From NCBI GenBank assembly GCA_046498185.1, contig JAWOBE010000039.1, positions 1 through 64,000 of the forward strand: DNA of 64,000 nucleotides, in the 5' to 3' direction. Positions 56,837 through 64,000 of the stretch are shown piece by piece. The notes below the pieces were generated by a model. It did no database searches, was not told where the DNA came from, and saw only the letters and a program-made list of their open reading frames with translations. This stretch comes from CAYXDR01 sp046498185 (GTDB taxonomy: Bacteria > Desulfobacterota > DSM-4660 > Desulfatiglandales > Desulfatiglandaceae). The first letter of the stretch is position 1. Every line of letters begins with the position of its first letter. The position numbers and the translations under genes are program-made.

Positions 56837-59320
56837 ATGGGAAAAATCGAACGTAAAATCAACGGAAGCTCTAATAAGAGGAGAATGCGGTTTTTTGGAA
56901 CCGATAGAGAAGGGCGGCATTCCGCGCAGAGAACACCTGAAAAACAACGGCGCTGGTGGAGCTCTGAAGCCCAGAGATGCTATATCCTTCTGGGTTTCAG
57001 CATTATCGCTTCTGTGCTTCTTTACCCTGATTTTACGCCGTCTCCTCAGGTTTATCGTCCCGGGGACGTTGCCGACAGAGATATCAAAGCCGTACAGGAC
57101 TTCCTGGTAGAAAACGAGGAATTAACCGAAAAGGGCAGGCGGCAGGCGGTCAAGGCTCTACTGCCTGTATATGATTTCGATCCAACCGGTGGGAATATCC
57201 GTGATCGTGTTAAGAGCGCTTTTGAAACAGGCAGGTCCAGCTTATCTATCGGGGGTTCTTCTCAAGAACATCAGGAAGGAGAAATTTCTCGGAAGAAAGA
57301 CACTGTAAAGCCAGCCGGGGATTCGACCGAGGAAGATTCCACAGGATTTTTCGAGAAGCTCGGAATGACCCCCGACCCCAGTCTCTACGAACTCCTTGTC
57401 AACACTGGTTTCGATCCACGAATCGAGAAATCTTTGATTGAACAGATCGGTGAGCTCTTTAAGCAGGGTGTCGTCGGTAATGAAGAACTGCTAATGAACC
57501 ATGCCGAAAACGGGATTGTCCAGCACGATATCACAAACGAAAAGGATGTGGTGGTAACCGATGTGGACAGGTTCCTGGATATGGCTTCGGCTGTTCGTCT
57601 GATTTCGTCTTTCGAGCAGAAAGAGTGGCGTGCCCTTGACGACCAATCCCTTAAAGCCGCGTCTGAGCTTGCCAAGGCTCTTTTACGGCCGAATTTGACC
57701 TTTAACAAAAGGGAGACTCAGCTGCGTAAAGACAATGCCTATCAATCGGTGAAGCCTTTTTATTTTAAGGTAAAAAAAGGCGAGATGCTGCTCAGAGAAG
57801 GAGAGAGGATAACCAGTGAACACCTTGCAAAGCTGGAAACCCAGGAAAATCTTTTGAAATCAAAGGGGTTGTGTGGAAGGGCTCCCGCGATGGCCGCTTT
57901 CATCGGCTTTCTTATGATAAGCCTGTATCTTACCGGATTGATGAACCCCAAAAACAGTCGTATTAATTTGAGAGATTTGTTGTTTAACTCTTTTGCCTGT
58001 CTCGGGGTGCTTTTGGTGGTTATCGCCGGTAATTTGGTCTCCGAAGAAGTTTCCAGGGGGTTTGGGTTTTTCACCGCTACAGCGCTTCTATTCGCTCTTC
58101 CGGTGGCCGGCGGGGCCATGCTGGTGTCTATTTTTCATGGAATGCGGGTTGCCGGTGTTTTTTCGCTGGTAATGGCCGTTCTCGCATCGTTGGCTGTTGG
58201 AGGACAGGTAGAATTTTTCCTTTATTATTTTATAACATCCTTGGTGGCTGGGCATGGAGTCGTGAATTGTAAAGAGAGAGGGGTGCTCATCAAGGCCTCG
58301 CTTAAAACGGCCGCTGTTGGCTTGGCGCTTTCACTTGCCGTCCAGACACTTCATGGATCGTTTTATTCCTTGGAAACGATTGTCGCAGGTGTCGCCGCTG
58401 TCAGCGGTGGATTGCTTGCCGGAGTGATTGCCACAGGTCTCCTGCCCCTTGTGGAAATGACCTTCGGATATACTACCGATATAAAACTCCTCGAGCTGGC
58501 TAATCTTGATCAGGCCCTGTTGAGGGAACAAATGGTTCAGGCACCAGGCACCTACCATCATAGTGTGATAGTAAGCAATATGGTGGAAGCGTCGGCTAAA
58601 GCTGTTGGTGCAAATCCTTTGCTTGCAAAAGTTGCAGCTTATTACCATGATATTGGAAAAATAAAGAAGCCATTGTATTTTATAGAAAACCAAATTCATT
58701 GTGAAAATAAACATGAAAAACTTGCTCCATCAATGAGTAGCCTAATCCTTATTTCTCATGTTAAAGATGGAGTTGAAATGGCGAGAAAAAATAAATTAGG
58801 CAAAGAAATAATAGATATAATCCAGCAGCACCACGGAACAAGTATAATAAGTTATTTTTATGAAAAAGCAAAAGAACAGGCACAGAAGAAAGGTGGGAAG
58901 TCCTCGCTTGTAAAAGAACAGGATTTCAGGTACCCGGGGCCGAAGCCGCAGACGAAAGAAGCGGGGCTCGTAATGCTGGCCGATATGGTGGAGGCAGCTT
59001 CCAGGTCGTTGGCGGATCCCAATCCAGCCAGAATACAGGGGATGTTGCAGAAAATTATCAAAAAGGTTTTTTCCGACGGCCAGCTCGATGAATGTGAACT
59101 TACCTTGAAAGACCTGAATGAAATAGCAAAGAGCTTCAGCAAGACATTGAGCGGGATTTTCCACCACCGGGTGGATTATCCTGAAAACACCGGGCGCATG
59201 ACGTCCGGAAGGAAAGCTGGTAATGGAAATTCAGATCATCACCCGCAGGCGGATGCGCGGAATAAGAAAGAGGGAGATACGGGCGAGGCTGGCGAAAGTC
59301 TTAAAAGACTTGGGTTGTAA
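56837..59320 (+). CDS. 7TM-HD cyclic-di-AMP phosphodiesterase-like protein (PgpH family)
   Basis: The 827-residue protein has an N-terminal membrane segment (about 48-63), an extracytoplasmic 7TMR-HDED domain (about 70-340), seven membrane segments (about 350-540) and a cytoplasmic HD domain with HHSVIVSNMVEA, YYHDIGKIKKP, ILISHVKDG and QQHHGTSI. PgpH proteins hydrolyse cyclic di-AMP. Its last 98 bp overlap ybeY, so the C-terminal tail (RMTSGRKAGNGNSDHHPQADARNKKE...) is unusual. Bases 58655-58870, encoding the HD core, are AT-rich compared with the rest. Confidence 0.9.
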   Translation: MGKIERKINGSSNKRRMRFFGTDREGRHSAQRTPEKQRRWWSSEAQRCYILLGFSIIASVLLYPDFTPSPQVYRPGDVADRDIKAVQDFLVENEELTEKGRRQAVKALLPVYDFDPTGGNIRDRVKSAFETGRSSLSIGGSSQEHQEGEISRKKDTVKPAGDSTEEDSTGFFEKLGMTPDPSLYELLVNTGFDPRIEKSLIEQIGELFKQGVVGNEELLMNHAENGIVQHDITNEKDVVVTDVDRFLDMASAVRLISSFEQKEWRALDDQSLKAASELAKALLRPNLTFNKRETQLRKDNAYQSVKPFYFKVKKGEMLLREGERITSEHLAKLETQENLLKSKGLCGRAPAMAAFIGFLMISLYLTGLMNPKNSRINLRDLLFNSFACLGVLLVVIAGNLVSEEVSRGFGFFTATALLFALPVAGGAMLVSIFHGMRVAGVFSLVMAVLASLAVGGQVEFFLYYFITSLVAGHGVVNCKERGVLIKASLKTAAVGLALSLAVQTLHGSFYSLETIVAGVAAVSGGLLAGVIATGLLPLVEMTFGYTTDIKLLELANLDQALLREQMVQAPGTYHHSVIVSNMVEASAKAVGANPLLAKVAAYYHDIGKIKKPLYFIENQIHCENKHEKLAPSMSSLILISHVKDGVEMARKNKLGKEIIDIIQQHHGTSIISYFYEKAKEQAQKKGGKSSLVKEQDFRYPGPKPQTKEAGLVMLADMVEAASRSLADPNPARIQGMLQKIIKKVFSDGQLDECELTLKDLNEIAKSFSKTLSGIFHHRVDYPENTGRMTSGRKAGNGNSDHHPQADARNKKEGDTGEAGESLKRLGL

Positions 59321-59651
59321 AGACAAGGAATTAAGTGTGGTTCTAGCGGACGACGCCTGGATCTCCGAGCTAAACGCGCGTTACCGGGGCAAAAGTGGCA
59401 CAACCAATGTGCTCTCGTTTCCCCAGAAAGACGACGCTATTCCCTCCTTTGCCGGTGATATGCTCGGAGATATCGTGGTTTCTGTTGAAACCGCGGCGAG
59501 GGAGGCGGAGATAGAGGGCTGCAGCCTCGAGTCGCGGGTGCAGCGTCTCCTTTGCCATGGTTTGCTGCATCTACTGGGCTATGAGCATGAAGGATCGGAA
59601 GCGGAGGCCGCCCTTTTCTTCGAAATTGAGGAGCGTCTTGCCGGTCTCTAA
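59223..59651 (+). CDS. ybeY: Endoribonuclease YbeY
   Basis: The 142-residue metalloprotein has the zinc site HGLLHLLGYEH (H-x3-H-x5-H, about residues 112-122) and TTNVLSFPQ (about 59-67). It processes rRNA and tRNA ends. The ATG at 59223 lies inside the end of the HD gene, an overlap of 98 bp; a later start would remove the conserved first strand. Order phoH-pgpH-ybeY is standard. Confidence 0.93.
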   Translation: MEIQIITRRRMRGIRKREIRARLAKVLKDLGCKDKELSVVLADDAWISELNARYRGKSGTTNVLSFPQKDDAIPSFAGDMLGDIVVSVETAAREAEIEGCSLESRVQRLLCHGLLHLLGYEHEGSEAEAALFFEIEERLAGL

Positions 59652-59731
59652 AGAGTCGGTCCGAAAGGAAAGTCCCGCTAAAAACCGGACTGATTGGCTT
59701 GTTTTTGGTCGAACGGCGGGAAAAGAAGAAC

Positions 59732-60133
59732 ATGATTTACGGAATAGGTATCGATCTCGTTAGAATCGCCAGGATAGACCGTGTTCTAAAGAAATGGGGC
59801 GATCGTTTCGTCTGCCGTGTCTTTACCATCTCTGAGGTTGTCGAATGTAAGTCGCGACCGAAGCCGGCGGCGGCCTTTGCTTTACGTTTTGCGGCCAAGG
59901 AAGCTTTTTCAAAGGCCGTGGGAACCGGAATGAGACTTGGCGTGGCATGGCGGGATATCGAAACGATTTCGACGCCTGGTGGCAGACCGGAATTGAGGCT
60001 GCACGGGAAGGCAGGCCGTCTTTGCTTGAAACTTGGGATATCGGGTGTTCACTTATCCCTTTCCGATGAGGGTGCCTACGGGTCGGCGATGGTTGTGCTC
60101 GAATCAGGTTCGAAGCGGGAGCCGGTGCATTGA
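59732..60133 (+). CDS. acpS: Holo-[acyl-carrier-protein] synthase
   Basis: AcpS transfers 4'-phosphopantetheine from CoA to acyl carrier protein. The 133-residue protein has GIGIDLVRIARI (3-14) and FAAKEAFSKAVGTG (about 60-73), with the Mg-binding Asp and Glu, and HLSLSDEGAYGSA. I choose the ATG at 59732; the frame opens 11 codons earlier without support. It overlaps tsaE by 4 bp. Confidence 0.93.
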   Translation: MIYGIGIDLVRIARIDRVLKKWGDRFVCRVFTISEVVECKSRPKPAAAFALRFAAKEAFSKAVGTGMRLGVAWRDIETISTPGGRPELRLHGKAGRLCLKLGISGVHLSLSDEGAYGSAMVVLESGSKREPVH

Positions 60134-60633
60134 TGGGGTATTGCAGGCTTGAAATTCTCTCACGATCTGATGACGATACGGTCCTGTTTGGAAAGCGATT
60201 GGGCTCTTTGCTTATCGCCGGCGATGTCGTGGCTCTGGCAGGGGAACCTGGAAGCGGGAAAACCTGGCTCACAAAAGGCATAGCCTCAGGGCTCGGTGTA
60301 GGGCCGGGAATCATCGTCACCAGCCCATCGTTCTCGTTGATAAATGAATACGAGGGCCGATGTCTACTTTATCATATGGACGTATATCGACTCGGTACGC
60401 TTGATGAATTTCTTGACAGCGGGCTGGAAGAGTATTTTTACCGGGATGCGGTTGTTGTTCTGGAATGGGCCAACCGATGGCCGGAATTGCTTTCAAGGGA
60501 CAGCCTGATTGTCGAGATTTTAATTCTGGCGGAATGTTCGCGGAGAATCGTTTTATCCGGGCATGGGGAAAGGCCCCGAAAATTGGTTGAGATGCTGAAA
60601 CAGAAGCCGGACAAGGAGTTGGAATGGCGTTAA
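60130..60633 (+). CDS. tsaE: tRNA threonylcarbamoyladenosine biosynthesis ATPase TsaE
   Basis: The 167-residue protein has the P-loop GEPGSGKTWLTKGI (38-51), TSPSFSLINEY, YHMDVYRL and VVLEWANRWPELL, as expected for TsaE. It supports the TsaBD complex in t6A37 formation. tsaD lies 1.2 kb downstream. The gene overlaps both neighbours (acpS by 4 bp, lysC by 10 bp). Confidence 0.93.
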   Translation: MMGYCRLEILSRSDDDTVLFGKRLGSLLIAGDVVALAGEPGSGKTWLTKGIASGLGVGPGIIVTSPSFSLINEYEGRCLLYHMDVYRLGTLDEFLDSGLEEYFYRDAVVVLEWANRWPELLSRDSLIVEILILAECSRRIVLSGHGERPRKLVEMLKQKPDKELEWR

Positions 60634-61850
60634 TTGTACAGAAATACGGCGGAACTTCGGTCGCTGATATCGAACGCATCAAAGCCGTATCCGACAGGAT
60701 AATCGACTCCAGGGCCAAGGGGTACAAAGTGGTGGTTGTCGTGTCGGCTATGGCCGGGCAGACCGATGACCTTATATCATGCGCAAAAAGCGCTGTAGCC
60801 GAGCCTGATGCAAGAGAGCTGGATGTGTTGATGGTCACCGGGGAGCAGCGTTCGGCGGCTTTATTGAGCATGGTGCTTAAAAGTAAAGGCGTGGATGCCT
60901 GTTCGTTGATGGGTCACCAGGTGGCGGTGCGTACTGATTCGGCTTTTGGAAGTGCCAGAATACTTTCAATTGACAGCGTTCGTATCATTAAAGAGCTGGA
61001 ACAGGATCGGGTAGTTGTCGTGGCGGGATTTCAGGGAATAGACGACGATAACAATGTCACCACATTAGGCAGGGGTGGCTCCGATACAACCGCGGTGGCT
61101 CTTGCGGCTGTTTTGAACGCCGAGGTTTGCGAGATATATACCGACGTGGAGGGGGTTTTCAGCACGGATCCCAATTTATGTGCCAAGGCGAGAAAACTGT
61201 CGAGGATTTCGTATGACGAAATGTTGGAGCTTGCCAGTCTGGGCGCCAAGGTTCTCGAGATAAGGGCCGTGGAATCCGCGAAGATTTACAATGTGGAGGT
61301 CCATGTTCGGTCCAGTTTTACATATCAGGAGGGTACGATGGTCGTTGCCGAAACCAGGGATATGGAAAAGGTGCTGGTATCCGGGGTTACATATGATAGG
61401 AACGCGGCCCGGATCACCGTAAAAAAGGTGCCCGACAGGCCCGGCATATCAAGCAGGCTGTTCAAGCCCGTGAGCGATGCCGGAATCGTAGTCGATGTAA
61501 TTGTGCAAAATACGAATGAAGATGGATATACCGATCTTACATTCACCGTCACAAAGCCGGATTTCCAGAAGGCGATGAAGCTGGTCGGCGAAGTAGCCGG
61601 GGAAATCGGAGCCGAGAAAGTCATGGGTGATTTGGACATCGCCAAAGTGTCCATCGTTGGTGCTGGTATGAGGAGCCATGCAGGGGTGGCACAGAAGATG
61701 TTTCAGGCCTTGGCGGATGAGAACGTCAACATCATGATGATAAGTACCTCGGAGATAAAGGTGTCCTGCGTCATCGAAGAAAAATACACCGAATTGGCGG
61801 TGAGGGTTTTGCACAGGGCTTTCGACCTCGAGGCGAACGATAAGAAATGA
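60624..61850 (+). CDS. lysC: Aspartate kinase
   Basis: The kinase starts the aspartate family of amino acids. The 408-residue protein has MALIVQKYGGTSVADIERI, GFQGIDDDNNVTTLGRGGSDTTAVALA and two C-terminal ACT domains (about 270-405), which normally give feedback inhibition by lysine or threonine. It overlaps tsaE by 10 bp. Confidence 0.95.
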   Translation: MALIVQKYGGTSVADIERIKAVSDRIIDSRAKGYKVVVVVSAMAGQTDDLISCAKSAVAEPDARELDVLMVTGEQRSAALLSMVLKSKGVDACSLMGHQVAVRTDSAFGSARILSIDSVRIIKELEQDRVVVVAGFQGIDDDNNVTTLGRGGSDTTAVALAAVLNAEVCEIYTDVEGVFSTDPNLCAKARKLSRISYDEMLELASLGAKVLEIRAVESAKIYNVEVHVRSSFTYQEGTMVVAETRDMEKVLVSGVTYDRNAARITVKKVPDRPGISSRLFKPVSDAGIVVDVIVQNTNEDGYTDLTFTVTKPDFQKAMKLVGEVAGEIGAEKVMGDLDIAKVSIVGAGMRSHAGVAQKMFQALADENVNIMMISTSEIKVSCVIEEKYTELAVRVLHRAFDLEANDKK

Positions 61851-61872
61851 CAGCGCAGGGAGTTGTGGCTCC

Positions 61873-62892
61873 ATGAATGTTCTCGGCATAGATACTTCCT
61901 GCGACGATACATCCGCCGGGGTCGTCGCGGGTGGTCGGCATGTACTTTCAAATGTTGTTCACTCCCAGATAAGCCTTCACAGCAGACACGGGGGTGTCGT
62001 CCCGGAGCTGGCGTCCAGGGCGCATGTGCGGAATATCATGCCGGTTGTACGGGAAGCGGTTTCCCGGGCCGGGTTGACTCTTGAACAAGTGGACGCGGTG
62101 GCGGTGACGGTTGGCCCCGGGTTGGTCGGCTCCCTTCTTGTGGGGTTGTATTATGCGAAGGCTCTTTCAAGCGTCCTGAAAATACCGCTTGCGGCCGTCA
62201 ATCATTTGGAAGGACATATTTTATCAGTGTTTCTGGAACCCGAAATCCCGTCTTTCCCATTTGTTTGCCTCACGGTTTCCGGAGGCCATACCAGCATTTA
62301 CCACGTCAAAGGGTACGGCGATTACGTCCATGTGGGCCAAACCTTGGACGATGCCGCTGGGGAAGCTTATGACAAGGTGGCTAAAATTTTGGGTCTGGGT
62401 TATCCCGGCGGACCCATAATAGAGCGAATTGCACAATCGGGCAGACGTGATGCCGTGTGTTTTCCCCGTGCATATTTGTCTCCAGAATCCCTGGACTTCA
62501 GTTTCAGCGGGTTGAAGACTTCCGTATCACTGTACGTGAAAAAATGGCATCAGGAGCCTGCAGCGGCGGTAAAAACTTCGGTTGCCGATATCGCTGCGTC
62601 TTTTGAAGAGGCGGTAATAGACGTCCTGGTTCGAAAAGTGTTCAAGGCTCAGGATCTGGTGGGAGCCGGGGCCGTTGTAATCGCCGGCGGCGTCGCCTGC
62701 AACGGGCGGCTCCGGTCGGTGGCGTCCGCCGAAGCTGAAAGACGTGGAATCCGGCTCTATCATCCCAGGCCTGTATACTGCACAGACAACGGAGCGATGA
62801 TAGCCGCGGCGGGCTATCACCACCTTATAAACGGCAATACCGTCGACAGCTCGGTCGATGTGCGTTCACGGTATCCAATATCCGAGATTTAG
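61873..62892 (+). CDS. tsaD: tRNA threonylcarbamoyltransferase TsaD
   Basis: The 339-residue ASKHA protein has VLGIDTSCDDTSAGVV (3-18), the iron-binding NHLEGH (about 108-113) and the conserved PLTVSGGHTSI-type and VIAGGVACNGRLR motifs. It transfers the threonylcarbamoyl group to A37 of ANN-decoding tRNAs. It is 22 bp after lysC. Confidence 0.95.
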   Translation: MNVLGIDTSCDDTSAGVVAGGRHVLSNVVHSQISLHSRHGGVVPELASRAHVRNIMPVVREAVSRAGLTLEQVDAVAVTVGPGLVGSLLVGLYYAKALSSVLKIPLAAVNHLEGHILSVFLEPEIPSFPFVCLTVSGGHTSIYHVKGYGDYVHVGQTLDDAAGEAYDKVAKILGLGYPGGPIIERIAQSGRRDAVCFPRAYLSPESLDFSFSGLKTSVSLYVKKWHQEPAAAVKTSVADIAASFEEAVIDVLVRKVFKAQDLVGAGAVVIAGGVACNGRLRSVASAEAERRGIRLYHPRPVYCTDNGAMIAAAGYHHLINGNTVDSSVDVRSRYPISEI

Positions 62893-62918
62893 AGCTGGAG
62901 GACTTCCTTACATACAAC

Positions 62919-63452
62919 ATGATTCCAGTGGGAGAACGAAAGTCATGGTTATTTTATCTAAGACGCCGGCTACGGTATTTTTATCTGCGCCTGATCGCTC
63001 TCCGTGGTTCACCCGGTGAACTCGCGCTTGGCATGGCCTTGGGCATTTTTGTCGGCATGATGCCGATAATGCCTTTTCAAATCGCCGTTGCAATTTCACT
63101 GGCTTTATTGTTCAGGGCCAGCAAGATCACGGCTGCAGTGGGCACATGGATAAGCAATCCTGCGACATGGTATGTTGTTTATTACTATGACTATAAACTC
63201 GGATCTTCCCTACTCGGTATTTCCCCTGACAGGGCATTTTTTTCTTCGGTGATGAGGGCGCTGGAGTCCGGTGAATCTCCAATCGCGGTCATATCAAAAA
63301 TAGTGGGTGCAGGCGGTACCGGGTTTACTGCATTTCTGATCGGTGGATCGTTAATCGGTGTTTTGATCGCCATTCCGTCTTATTTCATTTGGCTGGGAGT
63401 ATTCAGATACATCCGCCTCTGGCGCCGCAACCGCACGAGGATTCGAAAATGA
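62919..63452 (+). CDS. DUF2062 membrane protein
   Basis: The 177-residue protein matches DUF2062: an N-terminal basic RRRLRYFYLRLIALRGSPGELALGMALGIFVGMMP, then ISNPATWYVVYYYDYKLG and a C-terminal membrane segment. It has about three membrane segments. Function is unknown, and the family is often encoded beside cell envelope or tRNA-modification genes. Its stop overlaps the rsmA ATG (ATGA). Confidence 0.85.
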   Translation: MIPVGERKSWLFYLRRRLRYFYLRLIALRGSPGELALGMALGIFVGMMPIMPFQIAVAISLALLFRASKITAAVGTWISNPATWYVVYYYDYKLGSSLLGISPDRAFFSSVMRALESGESPIAVISKIVGAGGTGFTAFLIGGSLIGVLIAIPSYFIWLGVFRYIRLWRRNRTRIRK

Positions 63453-64000
63453 CGATATTCAAAGCCCAGAAAAGCCTTGGCCAGCATTTTCTTGTGGACC
63501 GAAGGGTTGTCCGGGCTATTATCGAAGGTGCCGGACTGGAACCGTCGGATGTGATTGTGGAAATAGGGCCGGGGCTTGGTGCGCTGACTTTTCAGCTTGC
63601 CGGAAAAGTATGTCGTGTCGTGGCGGTGGAGAAGGATTTGCGGGCGTATGCCGAGCTTGAGCGACGTCTTAACCTGATGTCCGTTGAAAATGTCGACCTG
63701 GTTCGGGGCGATATCCTGGGTTTTCCGCTGGACTCTGTCGCCGGTCGGTTTTCGGCCAAGGTCACCGTGGTCGGCAATCTTCCTTACAACATATCCAAAC
63801 CTGTGCTTGAAAAGCTCCTGCGAAGCCATGCGGTTGTCGAGCGAGCGGTTTTGATGTTCCAGGCCGAAGTAGCCGACCGGCTGCTAGCCTCCCCCGGGAG
63901 TAAGGCATACGGGGCATTGACGTTGATGGTTCGGTACAGGGCTTCTCCAAGCCTGATGCTGGATGTGTCAAGGGAGTCTTTCCGTCCTAAGCCTAAAGTG
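63449..64000 (+). CDS. rsmA: 16S rRNA (adenine1518/1519-N6)-dimethyltransferase, partial
   Basis: The first 184 residues of RsmA/KsgA are present and the gene runs off the window. It has KSLGQHFLVDRRVVRAI, the SAM motif VIVEIGPGLGALTFQLA and the catalytic NLPYNIS. The enzyme dimethylates two adenosines in the 16S rRNA 3' hairpin. The ATG at 63449 overlaps the DUF2062 stop by 4 bp. Confidence 0.95.
   Translation, partial: MTIFKAQKSLGQHFLVDRRVVRAIIEGAGLEPSDVIVEIGPGLGALTFQLAGKVCRVVAVEKDLRAYAELERRLNLMSVENVDLVRGDILGFPLDSVAGRFSAKVTVVGNLPYNISKPVLEKLLRSHAVVERAVLMFQAEVADRLLASPGSKAYGALTLMVRYRASPSLMLDVSRESFRPKPKV

Overview
The window looks like a chromosomal contig of a Gram-negative bacterium of the Desulfobacterota (former Deltaproteobacteria), with GC near 50% judged by eye. 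The case rests on content: a methylmalonyl-CoA epimerase, an NfnAB-type electron-bifurcating oxidoreductase, a fused CobA-HemD, an LpxL-like acyltransferase and a FadL-type outer membrane protein (so an outer membrane), a sigma54 regulator, and a large N-terminal sensory domain on a histidine kinase of a type I associate with this phylum. The assignment is an inference, not a database result.

Region 1 (1-9.3 kb) is accessory. A structured repeat and a promoter precede tRNA-Pro(TGG). Then come two toxin-antitoxin operons, a methyltransferase, a 55-bp duplicated sequence, the 5' end of a group II intron, an MFS transporter, a 44-residue remnant of a multihaem cytochrome c, and a complete osmoprotectant ABC transporter operon behind an AT-rich leader. 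No integrase or transposase is visible.

Region 2 (9.7-26.8 kb) is housekeeping: D-Ala-D-Ala ligase; a FadL-like porin; a TPP riboswitch controlling a thiZXY pyrimidine transporter; a nucleotidyltransferase coupled to a CNNM/CBS membrane protein; IF-1; methylmalonyl-CoA epimerase; CoaBC; family 4 uracil-DNA glycosylase; an NfeD protease with a slipin; IspD; HemC; CobA-HemD.

Region 3 (26.8-36 kb) is a signalling neighbourhood. A TtcA-like PP-loop protein, an enolase-superfamily enzyme and a histidine kinase form one overlapping minus-strand run. An LpxL-like acyltransferase follows. A divergent NtrC-type regulator has a sigma54 promoter, and a two-tier 64-bp dyad with repeated ATGCACAG octamers lies upstream of it. 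An orphan receiver that looks like the tail of a hybrid kinase and a DASS anion transporter close the region.

Region 4 (36-64 kb) is core: two small Cys-rich/zinc-ribbon genes, a UvrD-like helicase, an isochorismatase-family hydrolase, a thiamine-binding protein, the rpmH-rnpA-yidD-yidC-jag-mnmE set on the minus strand, mreBCD-mrdA-rodA on the plus strand, nfnAB, then phoH-pgpH-ybeY-acpS-tsaE-lysC-tsaD and the start of rsmA.

I see no single large novel system. The best candidates for something undescribed are the dyad/octamer/sigma54 locus at 32.1-32.3 kb, the hexamer-repeat elements with a shared tail at 14.3 and 30.9 kb, the nucleotidyltransferase-CNNM pair, and the kinase-epimerase-PP-loop operon.
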